This document shows, one piece after another, positions 8,152 to 18,293 of a stretch of 38,182 nucleotides of DNA. Under the pieces are notes generated by a model that saw nothing but the letters and a program-made list of their open reading frames with translations, was not told where the DNA came from and made no database searches. The DNA is taken from positions 1 through 38,182 of the forward strand of contig SCUB01000020.1 of NCBI GenBank assembly GCA_004297465.1, given 5' to 3'. Positions within the stretch are counted from its first letter, which is position 1. Every line of letters begins with the position of its first letter. Source of the stretch: Xanthobacteraceae bacterium. Lineage in GTDB: Bacteria > Pseudomonadota > Alphaproteobacteria > Rhizobiales > Xanthobacteraceae. The translations under genes were made by a program, and so were the position numbers.

Positions 8152-8161
8152 GACCTGTTCC

Positions 8162-9862
8162 TCAGACGCGGATGTCGAGCCCGCCGCTTGCGCCGAGCAT
8201 GCGGCCATAGCTGCGGCCGGCGATGTCGGCGGGCGGGGTGTCCTCGCTCTGGATGATGAGTTGTGCCGACTGGCGGCCGCTGTTGTCGCGCTGCGTCTGG
8301 CCCTGCGACTGGTCGCGCAGGCTGAACTGCAGCGCGCCGTCGCCGGTCTTGAGGCCGCTGTCCTGCAGCGCCTGCTGCAGTTGCGGCGCGTCGCGGCGCA
8401 GCAGGTCGAGTGTCTCGGAGCGATCGACGATGAGATGCGTGGTGACCTGGCCGCTGCGGTCGACGTCCATGCGCACGTCGACGCGGCCGAGTTCCGGCGG
8501 ATCGAGCCGGATGTCGAACCGGCTCCTGCCGCTGGTCGCGCGCGCCGCGATCTCCACGGCAAGACCGGCGAGCGGCACGGCGGCTTCGGTCGCCGCGAAC
8601 GGCGGTGAAGCACCCTGCGCGAGGCCGATGGCGGCGGGCGCGGCGGCATGGGGCTGCAGCGTCCAGACCGTGCCCTGAAGCATATCCGGCAGCGACGGAG
8701 CGGCCGTTGCCGGGGACGCCGGCATGGCCGTCTTGTCGGCGGCGGATGCGGGGGTGGCGGGGGTGGCGCCGCGCTTTTCCAGCGCGGTGTCGATGGCTGC
8801 CGCAAGATCGGTTTCGCGCGCGCGCCTGGCGTCGGCCTTGGCCTCAGTCTTGGCGTCGGTCTTGGCTTCGGTTTTGGCCTCGGCCTTGGACACGGCCTCC
8901 TCGGGCGGGATCGCGGCCTTCGCCGGGATTATGCCGGCCGGCGTTGCGCTGGCGGCGGCGAGCGCCGCCGCTACGGCTTCACCGGGATGCGACGCGGTCT
9001 GGCCTGTCCCGGCGCGCGCGGTCCGGCTCTGGTCGTCCTGGACTTGAGTGGCGTGGGCGGCGATCGCGGCCTCGGCCGCGCGCGGCGACATCGGGGCGGC
9101 CTCGGAGGCGGCACCCGCCTCGGCAAGCCGGGCCAGCGTTTCAGGCGCGGCGGAGGTCGCGGGCCGCGACGCCGGCGCGGTCGCGGGATCCTGGGCGGAA
9201 CCGGCGGCCGGGGCGGCAGGGGGTGGGACGGAGTCCGCGCCGTCCGCTGACGTCGTGGCGGAGGGCACGGTTGCGGCATCGGCAGCGCCGGTCGCCGCAG
9301 CCACCGCGCCGTTTTCCGCAACGTCCGGGCCTTCGGCAGGAGTTACCTTGGGAAGCTGGTCGGGCGTCAGCAAGGTGGCCGGCGCGATGGCGGACGGCGT
9401 TTCGCCCACGGCTTCACCCGGCGCGGTGACGACGACATCGTTCGGCGTCGTCAGGACTGGCACCGGCGCGACGGGGATCGCGGTGGCTGTCGTGTTCGTC
9501 GCCGCGGCCGTTGCGGAAGCCTCGTCGGTTTCCCCGTTATCGGAATCGGAATCGGCGGTGCCGGCATCCTCGCCGGAGGCGGCTTTCGCAGTCTTGTTCA
9601 TGGCGGCCGGCGCGCCGTCCGCCGCGGGCGGGGCGCTGTCGTCCGCTCGCGCTTCGCGGCGGACCGGGGCAGGGGCCGCTTCGTCGCGCGATGCGGGGGC
9701 CTGACGCGGCGCGGGCGCGGGCTCGGCGGCATTGCCGTCGAGCATCGCGGCGAAGGCATCGCCGGAGCGGCCGGCTTCATGGCGTGACGCGGCGCGCGAT
9801 GGAGCGGTGGGAATGGCGGCGGTTTCGGCGATGGTACTGAACACGGGAAAGGCCAGCCTCAT
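8162..9862 (-). CDS. fliK: FliK flagellar hook-length control protein
   Basis: A 566-residue FliK. The long N-terminal and central part (1 to about 400) is low-complexity Ala/Pro/Thr-rich sequence, with a charged run of Glu-Ala-Lys repeats (KAEAKTEAKTDAKTEAKAD). The conserved C-terminal domain (about 410-520) carries the family signature FDIRLDPPELGRVDVRMDVD, followed by LLRRDAPQLQQALQDSGL. FliK measures hook length and switches export specificity. An upstream in-frame ATG at 9883 exists, but a sigma-54 promoter predicts a start of transcription near 9875, so ATG 9862 (MRLAFPVFSTIAE) is preferred. It is co-transcribed with flgD. Confidence 0.92.
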   Translation of the reverse strand: MRLAFPVFSTIAETAAIPTAPSRAASRHEAGRSGDAFAAMLDGNAAEPAPAPRQAPASRDEAAPAPVRREARADDSAPPAADGAPAAMNKTAKAASGEDAGTADSDSDNGETDEASATAAATNTTATAIPVAPVPVLTTPNDVVVTAPGEAVGETPSAIAPATLLTPDQLPKVTPAEGPDVAENGAVAAATGAADAATVPSATTSADGADSVPPPAAPAAGSAQDPATAPASRPATSAAPETLARLAEAGAASEAAPMSPRAAEAAIAAHATQVQDDQSRTARAGTGQTASHPGEAVAAALAAASATPAGIIPAKAAIPPEEAVSKAEAKTEAKTDAKTEAKADARRARETDLAAAIDTALEKRGATPATPASAADKTAMPASPATAAPSLPDMLQGTVWTLQPHAAAPAAIGLAQGASPPFAATEAAVPLAGLAVEIAARATSGRSRFDIRLDPPELGRVDVRMDVDRSGQVTTHLIVDRSETLDLLRRDAPQLQQALQDSGLKTGDGALQFSLRDQSQGQTQRDNSGRQSAQLIIQSEDTPPADIAGRSYGRMLGASGGLDIRV

Positions 9863-9886
9863 GCAAATCTGTCCGCCCTCCATCTA

Positions 9887-9901
9887 GCAAGCAGCGGGCC
9901 A
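9887..9901 (-). promoter_or_regulatory. Sigma-54 promoter of fliK-flgD
   Basis: The minus strand reads TGGCCCGCTGCTTGC against the consensus TGGCACG-N4-TTGC: one mismatch, and exactly 10 bp between the invariant GG and GC. Expected transcription start is near 9875. An ftr-like palindrome lies about 97 bp upstream, the usual distance for FlbD enhancers. Confidence 0.75.
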
Positions 9902-9997
9902 GTCCGGTGCTTGCGAAATATCTGTTTTACAACAATGATATAGATGGTACGAGCAGCCTGCTCGTGGCGCCTTGCGCGGGGGGCGAAACTGCCTTGC

Positions 9998-10010
9998 GGC
10001 AAGAATTGCC
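9998..10010. promoter_or_regulatory. ftr-like palindrome (candidate FlbD enhancer) upstream of fliK
   Basis: GGCAAGAATTGCC: perfect 5-bp arms around 3 bp, the same pattern as at fliF. It is placed about 97 bp upstream of the sigma-54 element, where an NtrC-type activator would bind. It lies inside the 250-bp gap between fliK and the divergent mnmA. Confidence 0.6.
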
Positions 10011-10108
10011 CGCGAAATTGGAAAGATTGCAGCCCTTTTGCCGGAACACGGGGCGGCCTGGCCGGTGACCGCCATTGCGCCGGTTGGGGGCACTCTATAA
10101 GTAAAGTC

Positions 10109-11350
10109 ATGATGAACAGCCTGGACCTCGAAGGCCGTCCGGAGGACACCCGCGTCGTTGTCGCGATGTCGGGCGGCGTCGACTCGTCGGTAACCGCGGC
10201 GTTGCTCAAGGCCGAGGGCTATGACGTCATCGGCGTCACGCTGCAGCTCTACGACCATGGCGCCGCGACCCATCGCAAGGGCTCCTGCTGCGCCGGCCAG
10301 GACATCTACGACGCGCGCGCCGTGGCCGAGCGCATCGGCATTCCCCATTACGTGCTCGATTACGAGAACCGCTTCCACGAAGCGGTGATCGACCGCTTCG
10401 CCCAGAGCTATGTCGCGGGCGAGACGCCGGTGCCGTGCATCGAGTGCAACCAGCTCATCAAGTTCCGCGATCTGCTCGACACCGCGCGCCAGCTCGGCGC
10501 CAATGTGCTGGCGACCGGCCATTACGTGTCGTCGCGGCGGTTGCCCTCCGGCGAGCGCGGCCTGTTCCAGGCCCGCGACTCCGACCGCGACCAGAGCTAC
10601 TTCCTGTTCGCCACCACCTCCGAGCAGCTTGAGTACCTGCGCTTTCCGCTCGGCGAGATGACCAAGGCCGAGACGCGCGCGCTCGCGCATCGCTTCGGCC
10701 TCGTGGTCGCTGACAAGCACGACAGCCAGGACATCTGCTTCGTGCCGTCGGGGCGCTACACCGAGGTGATCGAGCGCCTCAAGCCGGAAGCAGCCGAGCC
10801 CGGCGAGATCGTCGATCTGTCGGGCCACGTGCTCGGCCGTCATCAGGGCATCATCCATTACACCGTCGGCCAGCGCCGCGGTCTCGGGATTGCTGCGCAT
10901 TCGCCGCTCTATGTGATCCGGCTCGACGCGGCGGCGCGCCGTGTCGTGGTCGGTCCGCGCGCCGCGCTGCAGACGCGGCGCATCCGGCTGCGCGACGTCA
11001 ACTGGATCGGCGGCGGCACCATCGAGGACTTCGCCGGCGACCGTCACGAGGTTTTCGTGCGCGTGCGCTCGAGCCGCGCGCCGCAGCCGGCGTGGCTGCG
11101 GGTGACGCCGGACGGCGTTGAAGTCGATCTGGTCGACGGCGAGGAGGGCGTGTCGCCGGGCCAGGCCTGCGTGTTCTACGACGCGGGCACCGGCCAGGCC
11201 CGCGTGCTCGGCGGCGGCTTCATCAAGCACGCCGTGGCGATGACCGACGCGCCGGCGCGCGCATCCGCCGACGCGCCGGGGACCGCGGCGGGCAATGCAG
11301 CGAAACAGGTAGCCAGGCGCGCGTCCCGGCGTGCGGCCATCGGCGGCTGA
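10109..11350 (+). CDS. mnmA: MnmA tRNA-specific 2-thiouridylase
   Basis: A 413-residue MnmA, which thiolates uridine 34 in Lys, Glu and Gln tRNAs in the cytoplasm. The ATP pyrophosphatase P-loop SGGVDSS is at residues 21-27. The two catalytic cysteines are at about 110 ([10 protein letters not shown]) and 210 ([12 protein letters not shown]). [11 protein letters not shown] marks the tRNA-binding region. Two ATGs stand together at 10109 and 10112. The last 35 or so residues form an Ala/Arg-rich tail (starting near TDAPARAS) beyond the normal end of the family, running to 13 bp before the next gene. Divergent from fliK. Confidence 0.95.
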   Translation: MMNSLDLEGRPEDTRVVVAMSGGVDSSVTAALLKAEGYDVIGVTLQLYDHGAATHRKGSCCAGQDIYDARAVAERIGIPHYVLDYENRFHEAVIDRFAQSYVAGETPVPCIECNQLIKFRDLLDTARQLGANVLATGHYVSSRRLPSGERGLFQARDSDRDQSYFLFATTSEQLEYLRFPLGEMTKAETRALAHRFGLVVADKHDSQDICFVPSGRYTEVIERLKPEAAEPGEIVDLSGHVLGRHQGIIHYTVGQRRGLGIAAHSPLYVIRLDAAARRVVVGPRAALQTRRIRLRDVNWIGGGTIEDFAGDRHEVFVRVRSSRAPQPAWLRVTPDGVEVDLVDGEEGVSPGQACVFYDAGTGQARVLGGGFIKHAVAMTDAPARASADAPGTAAGNAAKQVARRASRRAAIGG

Positions 11351-11363
11351 CGGGCGAACAGAC

Positions 11364-12005
11364 ATGGCCAGTGACATCGACGTTGCGGCGGTGACCCGTG
11401 CCTATGCGCGCTGGGCGCCAGTCTACGATCTGGTGTTCGGCGCGGTGTTCGACTCCGGCCGTCGCGCCTCGATCGCCGCCGCCGACCGCATCGGCGGCCG
11501 CGCGCTCGATGTCGGGGTCGGTACCGGGCTGTCGCTGTCGGCCTACGCGCCGACGACCCGGCTGGTCGGCGTCGATCTGTCCGAGCCGATGCTGCGCAAG
11601 GCGCAGGAGCGCGTGCGCGTGCTCAAGCTCGACAACGTCGAGACGCTGGCGGTGATGGACGCGAAGATTCTCGCCTTTCCCGAAGGGGCGTTCGACGCCG
11701 TGGTGGCGCAGTACGTCATCACCGCGGTGCCGGAGCCGGAGGCGACGCTCGACGAGTTCATCCGCGTGCTCAAGCCCGGCGGCGAACTGATCCTGGTCAA
11801 TCATATCGGCGCCGAGAGCGGGCCGCGGCGCTGGTTCGAACTGGCGTTCGCGCCGGTGGCGCGCCGGCTCGGCTGGCGGCCGGAATTTCCGTGGGCGCGG
11901 CTGGTGGAGTGGGCGAACCGGCACGGCGGGGTCAGCCTGATCGAGCGCCGGCCGATGCCGCCGCTTGGCCATTTCTCGCTGATCCGCTACCGCAAGGACG
12001 GCTGA
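11364..12005 (+). CDS. Class I SAM-dependent methyltransferase, PmtA-like
   Basis: A 213-residue soluble methyltransferase. It opens with the pattern YARWAPVYDLVFGAVFDSGR (about residues 14-33), which resembles Rhodobacter-type phosphatidylethanolamine N-methyltransferase (PmtA). SAM motif I is LDVGVGTGLSLS at 48-59 and the post-motif acidic residue sits in VGVDLSEPML. FIRVLKPGGELILVNHIG is the usual motif III region. If it is PmtA it makes phosphatidylcholine precursors from phosphatidylethanolamine at the inner membrane. A UbiE-type substrate cannot be excluded. It follows mnmA by 13 bp on the same strand, so is probably co-transcribed. Confidence 0.75.
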   Translation: MASDIDVAAVTRAYARWAPVYDLVFGAVFDSGRRASIAAADRIGGRALDVGVGTGLSLSAYAPTTRLVGVDLSEPMLRKAQERVRVLKLDNVETLAVMDAKILAFPEGAFDAVVAQYVITAVPEPEATLDEFIRVLKPGGELILVNHIGAESGPRRWFELAFAPVARRLGWRPEFPWARLVEWANRHGGVSLIERRPMPPLGHFSLIRYRKDG

Positions 12006-12050
12006 CGCCGGGACTTTGCGCGCGGCCTGCCGCGTTCCCCGCCGGATTGC

Positions 12051-12079
12051 TTGACATCGATTTGCCGCGCTCCTTATAT
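12051..12079 (+). promoter_or_regulatory. Sigma-70 promoter of tRNA-Met
   Basis: TTGACA (12051-12056), exactly 17 bp, TTATAT (12074-12079). This is the best housekeeping promoter in the window. Transcription should start near 12086, about 50 bp before the tRNA. Confidence 0.85.
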
Positions 12080-12133
12080 GCCGCCGGTTCGCGAGGCGGT
12101 CGGCATATGACGGCGCGCGAGCCCCCTTTGCGT

Positions 12134-12210
12134 GGCGGGGTAGCTCAGTTGGTTAGAGCACGGGAATCATAATCCTGGGGTCGGGGGTTCAAATCCCTCC
12201 CCCGCTACCA
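12134..12210 (+). tRNA. tRNA-Met (anticodon CAT), elongator type
   Basis: A 77-nt cloverleaf. The acceptor stem is GGCGGGG with CCCCGCT (one G-T pair at position 1-72). The D arm is GCTC AGTTGGTTA GAGC, the anticodon stem CGGGA/TCCTG with loop ATCATAA, and the T arm GGGGG TTCAAAT CCCTC. Discriminator A and an encoded CCA follow. Position 1-72 is paired and the anticodon stem lacks the three consecutive G-C pairs of initiator tRNA, so it reads as elongator Met. A CAT anticodon could also belong to tRNA-Ile2, but the body does not look like it. Confidence 0.93.
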
Positions 12211-12240
12211 CGCAAACCCCAAAAGCTCCCGTTCCAGCGA

Positions 12241-12621
12241 TCACGCTGCTTTCTTTTTCCGCGATGGGCGGATCAGCACCTCGGCCGCAATTCCAAGTCG
12301 ATCATGCAGACACCGAATCATGCTGATCGAAAGGCTGCGTTTGCGATTTAATATTTCCGCAACGCGGGTTCGCGTTCCGATAAGCGGCTCGAGATCCTTC
12401 CGCGAGAGCCCCTGCTGTTCCATCCGGAATTTGATCGCCTCAATCGGATCGGGTGGATCCATTGGATAGTGCTCGGTCTCATAGGCATCGATCAGCGTTG
12501 CCAGCACGTCGAGGCGATCGCCCTCTGGCGTCCCGCCTTTGGCGCCCCAAAGATGCTCAACTTCAGCGAGAGCGTTCTTGTAGTCCGCCTTCGTTTTGAT
12601 TGGCTTCAGTTCACTTGCCAT
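12241..12621 (-). CDS. higA: HigA-type antitoxin with XRE helix-turn-helix
   Basis: A 126-residue antitoxin. The N-terminal half (MASELKPIKTKADYKNALAE through MDPPDPIEAIKFRME) matches the HigA family pattern. The helix-turn-helix follows at about residues 70-100 (GLSRKDLEPLIGTRTRVAEI, then LNRKRSLSISMI). It ends in a basic tail RPSRKKKAA. It overlaps the toxin gene by 11 bp, the toxin-first order typical of higBA. The product should neutralise HigB and repress the operon. Base composition is visibly lower in G+C than the neighbours, suggesting acquisition. Confidence 0.88.
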   Translation of the reverse strand: MASELKPIKTKADYKNALAEVEHLWGAKGGTPEGDRLDVLATLIDAYETEHYPMDPPDPIEAIKFRMEQQGLSRKDLEPLIGTRTRVAEILNRKRSLSISMIRCLHDRLGIAAEVLIRPSRKKKAA

Positions 12622-12934
12622 GGTTCACCCTTGCCGCATCGATCCGGTCATAGTCCTTGTGTGTGCCGATCCATTTGATCCAGACAATGCCCTTCTCGAA
12701 ATCAACCGCCACCACAAGCCGGTATGCGTTCCCCTTCACGTTAAACACAATACGTTCGGCGCTCACGATGCTTGCGGTCGCATACGTCCGTTTGACGTCA
12801 GCCGTGCTTTGCCAGCGGGCTTTCTTCGCCTCAGCAAACCAAGCGCTCAATGCAGCCTTCACAGCCGGCTGATCCTTGTGCCCGGAAAGCGACTCCACGA
12901 ACGCCAGTAAGGTGCTTCGGGCGATGATCCTCAT
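12611..12934 (-). CDS. higB: HigB-type mRNA interferase toxin
   Basis: A 107-residue RelE-superfamily toxin of the HigB branch. Diagnostic stretches are MRIIARSTLLAFVE at the start, a middle strand pair (ADVKRTYATASIV and RIVFNVKGNAYRLVVAVDF) and IVWIKWIGTHKDYDRIDA at the C-terminus, the typical HigB ending. Such toxins cleave mRNA on the ribosome. Transcribed toward higA and the tRNA. An inverted repeat at 12952-12970 lies in the promoter region, where HigA-HigB would bind. Confidence 0.88.
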   Translation of the reverse strand: MRIIARSTLLAFVESLSGHKDQPAVKAALSAWFAEAKKARWQSTADVKRTYATASIVSAERIVFNVKGNAYRLVVAVDFEKGIVWIKWIGTHKDYDRIDAARVNHGK

Positions 12935-12951
12935 TCATTAAAAACCTATCA

Positions 12952-12970
12952 TGCGCCCATTTTGGGCGCA
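12952..12970. promoter_or_regulatory. Inverted repeat between ccrM and higB (operator or terminator)
   Basis: TGCGCCCA, TTT, TGGGCGCA: perfect 8-bp arms. It lies 18 bp upstream of higB, where a TA operator is expected. Read on the minus strand it is also a hairpin followed, after a few bases, by TTTTT, so it could terminate ccrM. Sequence alone does not decide between these. Confidence 0.55.
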
Positions 12971-13012
12971 ATGGCTTTGGCGGAAATTGCATGCGAGGCG
13001 AATGAAGGCGCG

Positions 13013-15309
<2,297 letters not shown>

Positions 15310-15344
15310 ATTCCACTCACATCCATCAAGGTGAAAGCCGAAGT

Positions 15345-15893
15345 ATGACGACTCTCGATGAAACCAAGGCGTTCGTGCCGCTCAATATCGCCGTGCTCAC
15401 GGTCTCCGACACCCGCACGCCGGCCGACGACAAGTCCGGCAACACCCTGGTCGAGCGCATCGGCAAGTCCGGGCATCGCCTCGCGGCGCGCGCCATCGTC
15501 ACCGACGACGTCGAGAAGATTCAGGCGCAGATCAGGAACTGGATCAATGATGACGGCATCGACGCCATCATCACCACCGGCGGCACCGGCTTCACCGGCC
15601 GCGACGTCACGCCCGAGGCGGTCGAGCCGTTGTTCGAGAAGCGCATGGATGGGTTCTCGATCGCGTTTCACATGCTCAGCTTTCCCAAGATCGGCACCTC
15701 GACGATCCAGAGCCGCGCCACCGCGGGCGTCGCCAACGCCACCTACATCTTCTGCCTGCCGGGATCGCCCGGCGCCTGCAAGGACGGCTGGGACGGCATC
15801 CTGATGCCCCAGCTCGACTACCGCACCAGGCCGTGCAACTTCGTCGAGATCATGCCGCGGCTCGACGAGCATCTGCGGCGCGGCGCGTCCTGA
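15345..15893 (+). CDS. moaB: MoaB molybdenum cofactor biosynthesis protein B
   Basis: A 182-residue MoaB/MogA-type protein. Molybdopterin-binding motifs are TVSDTRTPADDKSG (about 19-32) and TTGGTGFTGRDVTPEA (about 77-92). SRATAGVANATYIFCLPGSP (about 122-141) closes the fold. It should adenylylate molybdopterin or take part in that step in the cytoplasm. It starts 35 bp after the peptidase gene with AAGGTG upstream. Its stop is only 2 bp from the stop of the convergent glycosyltransferase gene. Confidence 0.93.
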   Translation: MTTLDETKAFVPLNIAVLTVSDTRTPADDKSGNTLVERIGKSGHRLAARAIVTDDVEKIQAQIRNWINDDGIDAIITTGGTGFTGRDVTPEAVEPLFEKRMDGFSIAFHMLSFPKIGTSTIQSRATAGVANATYIFCLPGSPGACKDGWDGILMPQLDYRTRPCNFVEIMPRLDEHLRRGAS

Positions 15894-15895
15894 GG

Positions 15896-16453
15896 TCAGC
15901 GCGGCGGCTGGATGCGGCTTGCCAGCGTGACGCGGCGGGCGCGGCCGATCCGGCGCAGCAGGCGCTCCTCGGCGCGCGGCCCGGTCCCGTGGCCGCCGAT
16001 CTCCCGATACAGCGCGCGCGCGATGACGAGGCCCTGATCGGGCGAGGGACCGGTAAGCCGCAGCGCGCGCATGAGCGCGGCCAGCGGCCGCGCGCCGGCT
16101 ATGCTGAACAGCGCCGCGCGCATCTGGCCGTCTCCGCTCAGGCTGCCGTCCTCGATGAAGCGGGCGAGGTCGTCGACCCAGCCGTGCTCCGGCACCATGC
16201 CGGGCCGCAGGAACATCAGCCAGTCGGACTTGGCGCGTGTCGCGCCTGCGGCGAGCGCCGCGCCGCAGGCGCCATCGGTCTCGACAAGCTCGCACCCCGT
16301 CGCATCGGCCACGGTGCGCAACAGCTCGCTGGGCGCTCGGTCGACCAGGATGACCTCGCGCACCACGCCGGCGGCCGCGCCCGCCACCAGCGCCGCCAGC
16401 GTCGGCACCACGGCGCGGTCCTGTCCCTCGGTCGCGATCACGACGCTGATCAT
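15896..16453 (-). CDS. Small GT2-like glycosyltransferase
   Basis: A 185-residue protein with a GT-A-type nucleotide-sugar fold. It begins MISVVIATEGQDRAVVPTLA, with VREVILVDRAPSE as the next strand and SDWLMFLRPGMVPEHGW where family-2 enzymes have the metal-binding region. The classic DXD is not evident. It is shorter than most GT2 enzymes and has no membrane span. ATG 16453 is chosen because GGAG stands about 10 bp upstream; an ATG at 16462 would touch that site. Divergent from the radical SAM gene. Acceptor and pathway unknown. Confidence 0.7.
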   Translation of the reverse strand: MISVVIATEGQDRAVVPTLAALVAGAAAGVVREVILVDRAPSELLRTVADATGCELVETDGACGAALAAGATRAKSDWLMFLRPGMVPEHGWVDDLARFIEDGSLSGDGQMRAALFSIAGARPLAALMRALRLTGPSPDQGLVIARALYREIGGHGTGPRAEERLLRRIGRARRVTLASRIQPPR

Positions 16454-16545
16454 GAGTCTCATCTCCTCAGGACATCTGGTAGCACCGGCGGGCAGCGCGG
16501 CACAGCCGGGCGACGCGCGGCAATTCTAGGCAGTCACGCATTCTT

Positions 16546-16567
16546 GTTCTTGTTTTGTTCTTAATAT
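16546..16567 (+). promoter_or_regulatory. Candidate LexA (SOS) box overlapping the radical SAM gene promoter
   Basis: GTTC (16546-16549), exactly 7 bp, GTTC (16557-16560) matches the alphaproteobacterial LexA box GTTC-N7-GTTC. It is followed at once by TAATAT (16562-16567), a good -10 element, so bound LexA would cover the promoter. Confidence 0.65.
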
Positions 16568-16583
16568 TTGCTACCGTCCGGGC

Positions 16584-17738
16584 ATGAATCGCTCCGCCGC
16601 CCGCAAGCCGTCTCCCGCCGCCGTCCCGCCGCAGCAAGGCCGGCCGCCGGCGTTCGCCGAGATCGACATCGCCATCGAGGCCGAGCGGCGGCGCGGCCGC
16701 GGCGCGCAGTCGAACGCCAGCGGCCGCTACGAGGCCGAGGCCCGCGTCGCGTTCGACGACGGCTGGCAGAGCCTCGACGACCTGCCGCCATTCAAGACCA
16801 CGGTCGGCATCGACACCGCGCGCAAGGTCATCACCCGCAACGACTCGCCCGACATCGGCTTCGACCGCTCGATCAATCCCTATCGCGGCTGCGAGCATGG
16901 CTGCGTCTACTGTTTCGCGCGCCCGACCCATGCCTATCTGGGCTTGTCGCCCGGCCTCGACTTCGAGTCCCGCCTGTTCATGAAGCCGGAGGCGCCTGAG
17001 CTTTTGGAAAAGGAACTGTCGGCGCCCGGCTACACGCCGAAGGTGATCGCCATCGGCACCAACACCGACCCCTACCAGCCGATCGAGCGCCGCCACCAGA
17101 TCATGCGCGGCATCCTCGAGGTGCTGGAGCGCGCCGGCCACCCGGTCGGCATCGTCACCAAGTCGGCGCTGGTCATGCGCGACATCGACATCCTGGCGCG
17201 CATGGCGGAGCGCAACCTCGTCAAGGTCGCGCTGTCGGTGACCACGCTCGATCATCATCTCGCGCGTGCCATGGAGCCGCGCGCCGCCACGCCGGCGCGC
17301 CGTCTCGAGGCGCTGCGCCAGCTCAGCGCGGCCGGCATTCCCACCACGGCGATGGTGGCGCCGATCATTCCCGCGCTCAACGACTGCGAGATCGAGCGCA
17401 TCCTCGATGCCGCAGCCCATGCCGGCGTCGGCGGCGCGGGCTACGTGCTGCTGCGGCTGCCGCTCGAGGTGCGCGACCTGTTCCGCGAATGGCTGCTGGC
17501 GAACTATCCCGACCGCTACCGTCACGTCTTCACGCTGATCCGCGACATGCGCGGCGGCCGCGACTACGATTCGCAATGGGGCACGCGCATGAAGGGCACC
17601 GGGCCGATGGCCTGGATGATCGGACGCCGCTTCGAGGTGGGGTGCGAGAAATACGGCCTCAACCAGAAGCGGGTGCGGCTCACGACCGAGCATTTCCGGC
17701 CGCCGCGCAGTTGCGGCGAGCAGCTCAGCCTGTTCTAG
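16584..17738 (+). CDS. PA0069-family radical SAM protein (SplB-related)
   Basis: A 384-residue radical SAM protein. The 4Fe-4S motif CxxxCxxC is at C103, C107, C110 (NPYRGCEHGCVYCFARPTHA), the arrangement of spore photoproduct lyase relatives and the PA0069 family. GTNTDPYQPIERR (about 154-166) is family-typical. The C-terminus ends in QLSLF. Function is not established for the family; the relation to a DNA photolesion lyase plus a candidate SOS box at the promoter suggest a DNA-damage role, which is inference. The VOC gene follows 37 bp downstream on the same strand. Confidence 0.9.
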   Translation: MNRSAARKPSPAAVPPQQGRPPAFAEIDIAIEAERRRGRGAQSNASGRYEAEARVAFDDGWQSLDDLPPFKTTVGIDTARKVITRNDSPDIGFDRSINPYRGCEHGCVYCFARPTHAYLGLSPGLDFESRLFMKPEAPELLEKELSAPGYTPKVIAIGTNTDPYQPIERRHQIMRGILEVLERAGHPVGIVTKSALVMRDIDILARMAERNLVKVALSVTTLDHHLARAMEPRAATPARRLEALRQLSAAGIPTTAMVAPIIPALNDCEIERILDAAAHAGVGGAGYVLLRLPLEVRDLFREWLLANYPDRYRHVFTLIRDMRGGRDYDSQWGTRMKGTGPMAWMIGRRFEVGCEKYGLNQKRVRLTTEHFRPPRSCGEQLSLF

Positions 17739-17775
17739 GGCATGATGGGCCAGCCAAGTGATAAGGAGACGTTCC

Positions 17776-18225
17776 ATGCGGCCACCATCCCTGCCGGCGC
17801 GCCTTACCGTCATCACGCTCGGCGTCGGCGACATGCACCGCGCCATCGGCTTCTATGCGGCGCTCGGCTTTGCCCGCAAATTCGCCGCCACCGGCGAGGA
17901 GGTGGCGTTCTTCGCCACCGGCGCCTCGGTGCTGGCGCTCTATCCGTGGGACAAGCTGGCGCACGACGCGACACTGCCGGATCAACCGCGCCCGGCGGCG
18001 TTCCGCGGCGTCACGCTGGCGTGGAACTGCACCTCGGATGAGGAGGTGGATCGCGTGCTCGCCCATGCGAAAGCCTGCGGCGCGCAGTTGATCAAGCCGG
18101 CGCACAAGACCGATTACGGCGGCTATTCCGGCTATTTCAGCGATCCGGACGGCCACGCCTGGGAGGTGGTGGCGGTGGCGCGCCTGATCGTCGAGGCCGA
18201 TGGGCGGCTCAGCTTGCCGGATTGA
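17776..18225 (+). CDS. VOC-family protein (glyoxalase/bleomycin resistance/dioxygenase fold)
   Basis: A 149-residue vicinal-oxygen-chelate protein. The beta-alpha-beta-beta-beta repeats start at [20 protein letters not shown] (about 10-29), and the C-terminal metal-site strand is [16 protein letters not shown] (about 117-132). The ATG at 17776 follows AAGGAG at 8 bp; a start at 17758 would put that site inside the gene. The substrate cannot be told from the sequence. Confidence 0.87.
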   Translation: MRPPSLPARLTVITLGVGDMHRAIGFYAALGFARKFAATGEEVAFFATGASVLALYPWDKLAHDATLPDQPRPAAFRGVTLAWNCTSDEEVDRVLAHAKACGAQLIKPAHKTDYGGYSGYFSDPDGHAWEVVAVARLIVEADGRLSLPD

Positions 18226-18293
18226 CGTTGCGTGGGGCTACCGCCCCGGGCCACCATGGCTTGCCGATTCCCCCTTCGGAGCCGTTCCGCGCC

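Noticed and set aside
12134..12210. Initiator tRNA-Met or tRNA-Ile2 for the CAT-anticodon tRNA
   Set aside because: Position 1 pairs with 72 and the anticodon stem lacks three G-C pairs, which argues against the initiator. The body does not resemble rhizobial tRNA-Ile2.
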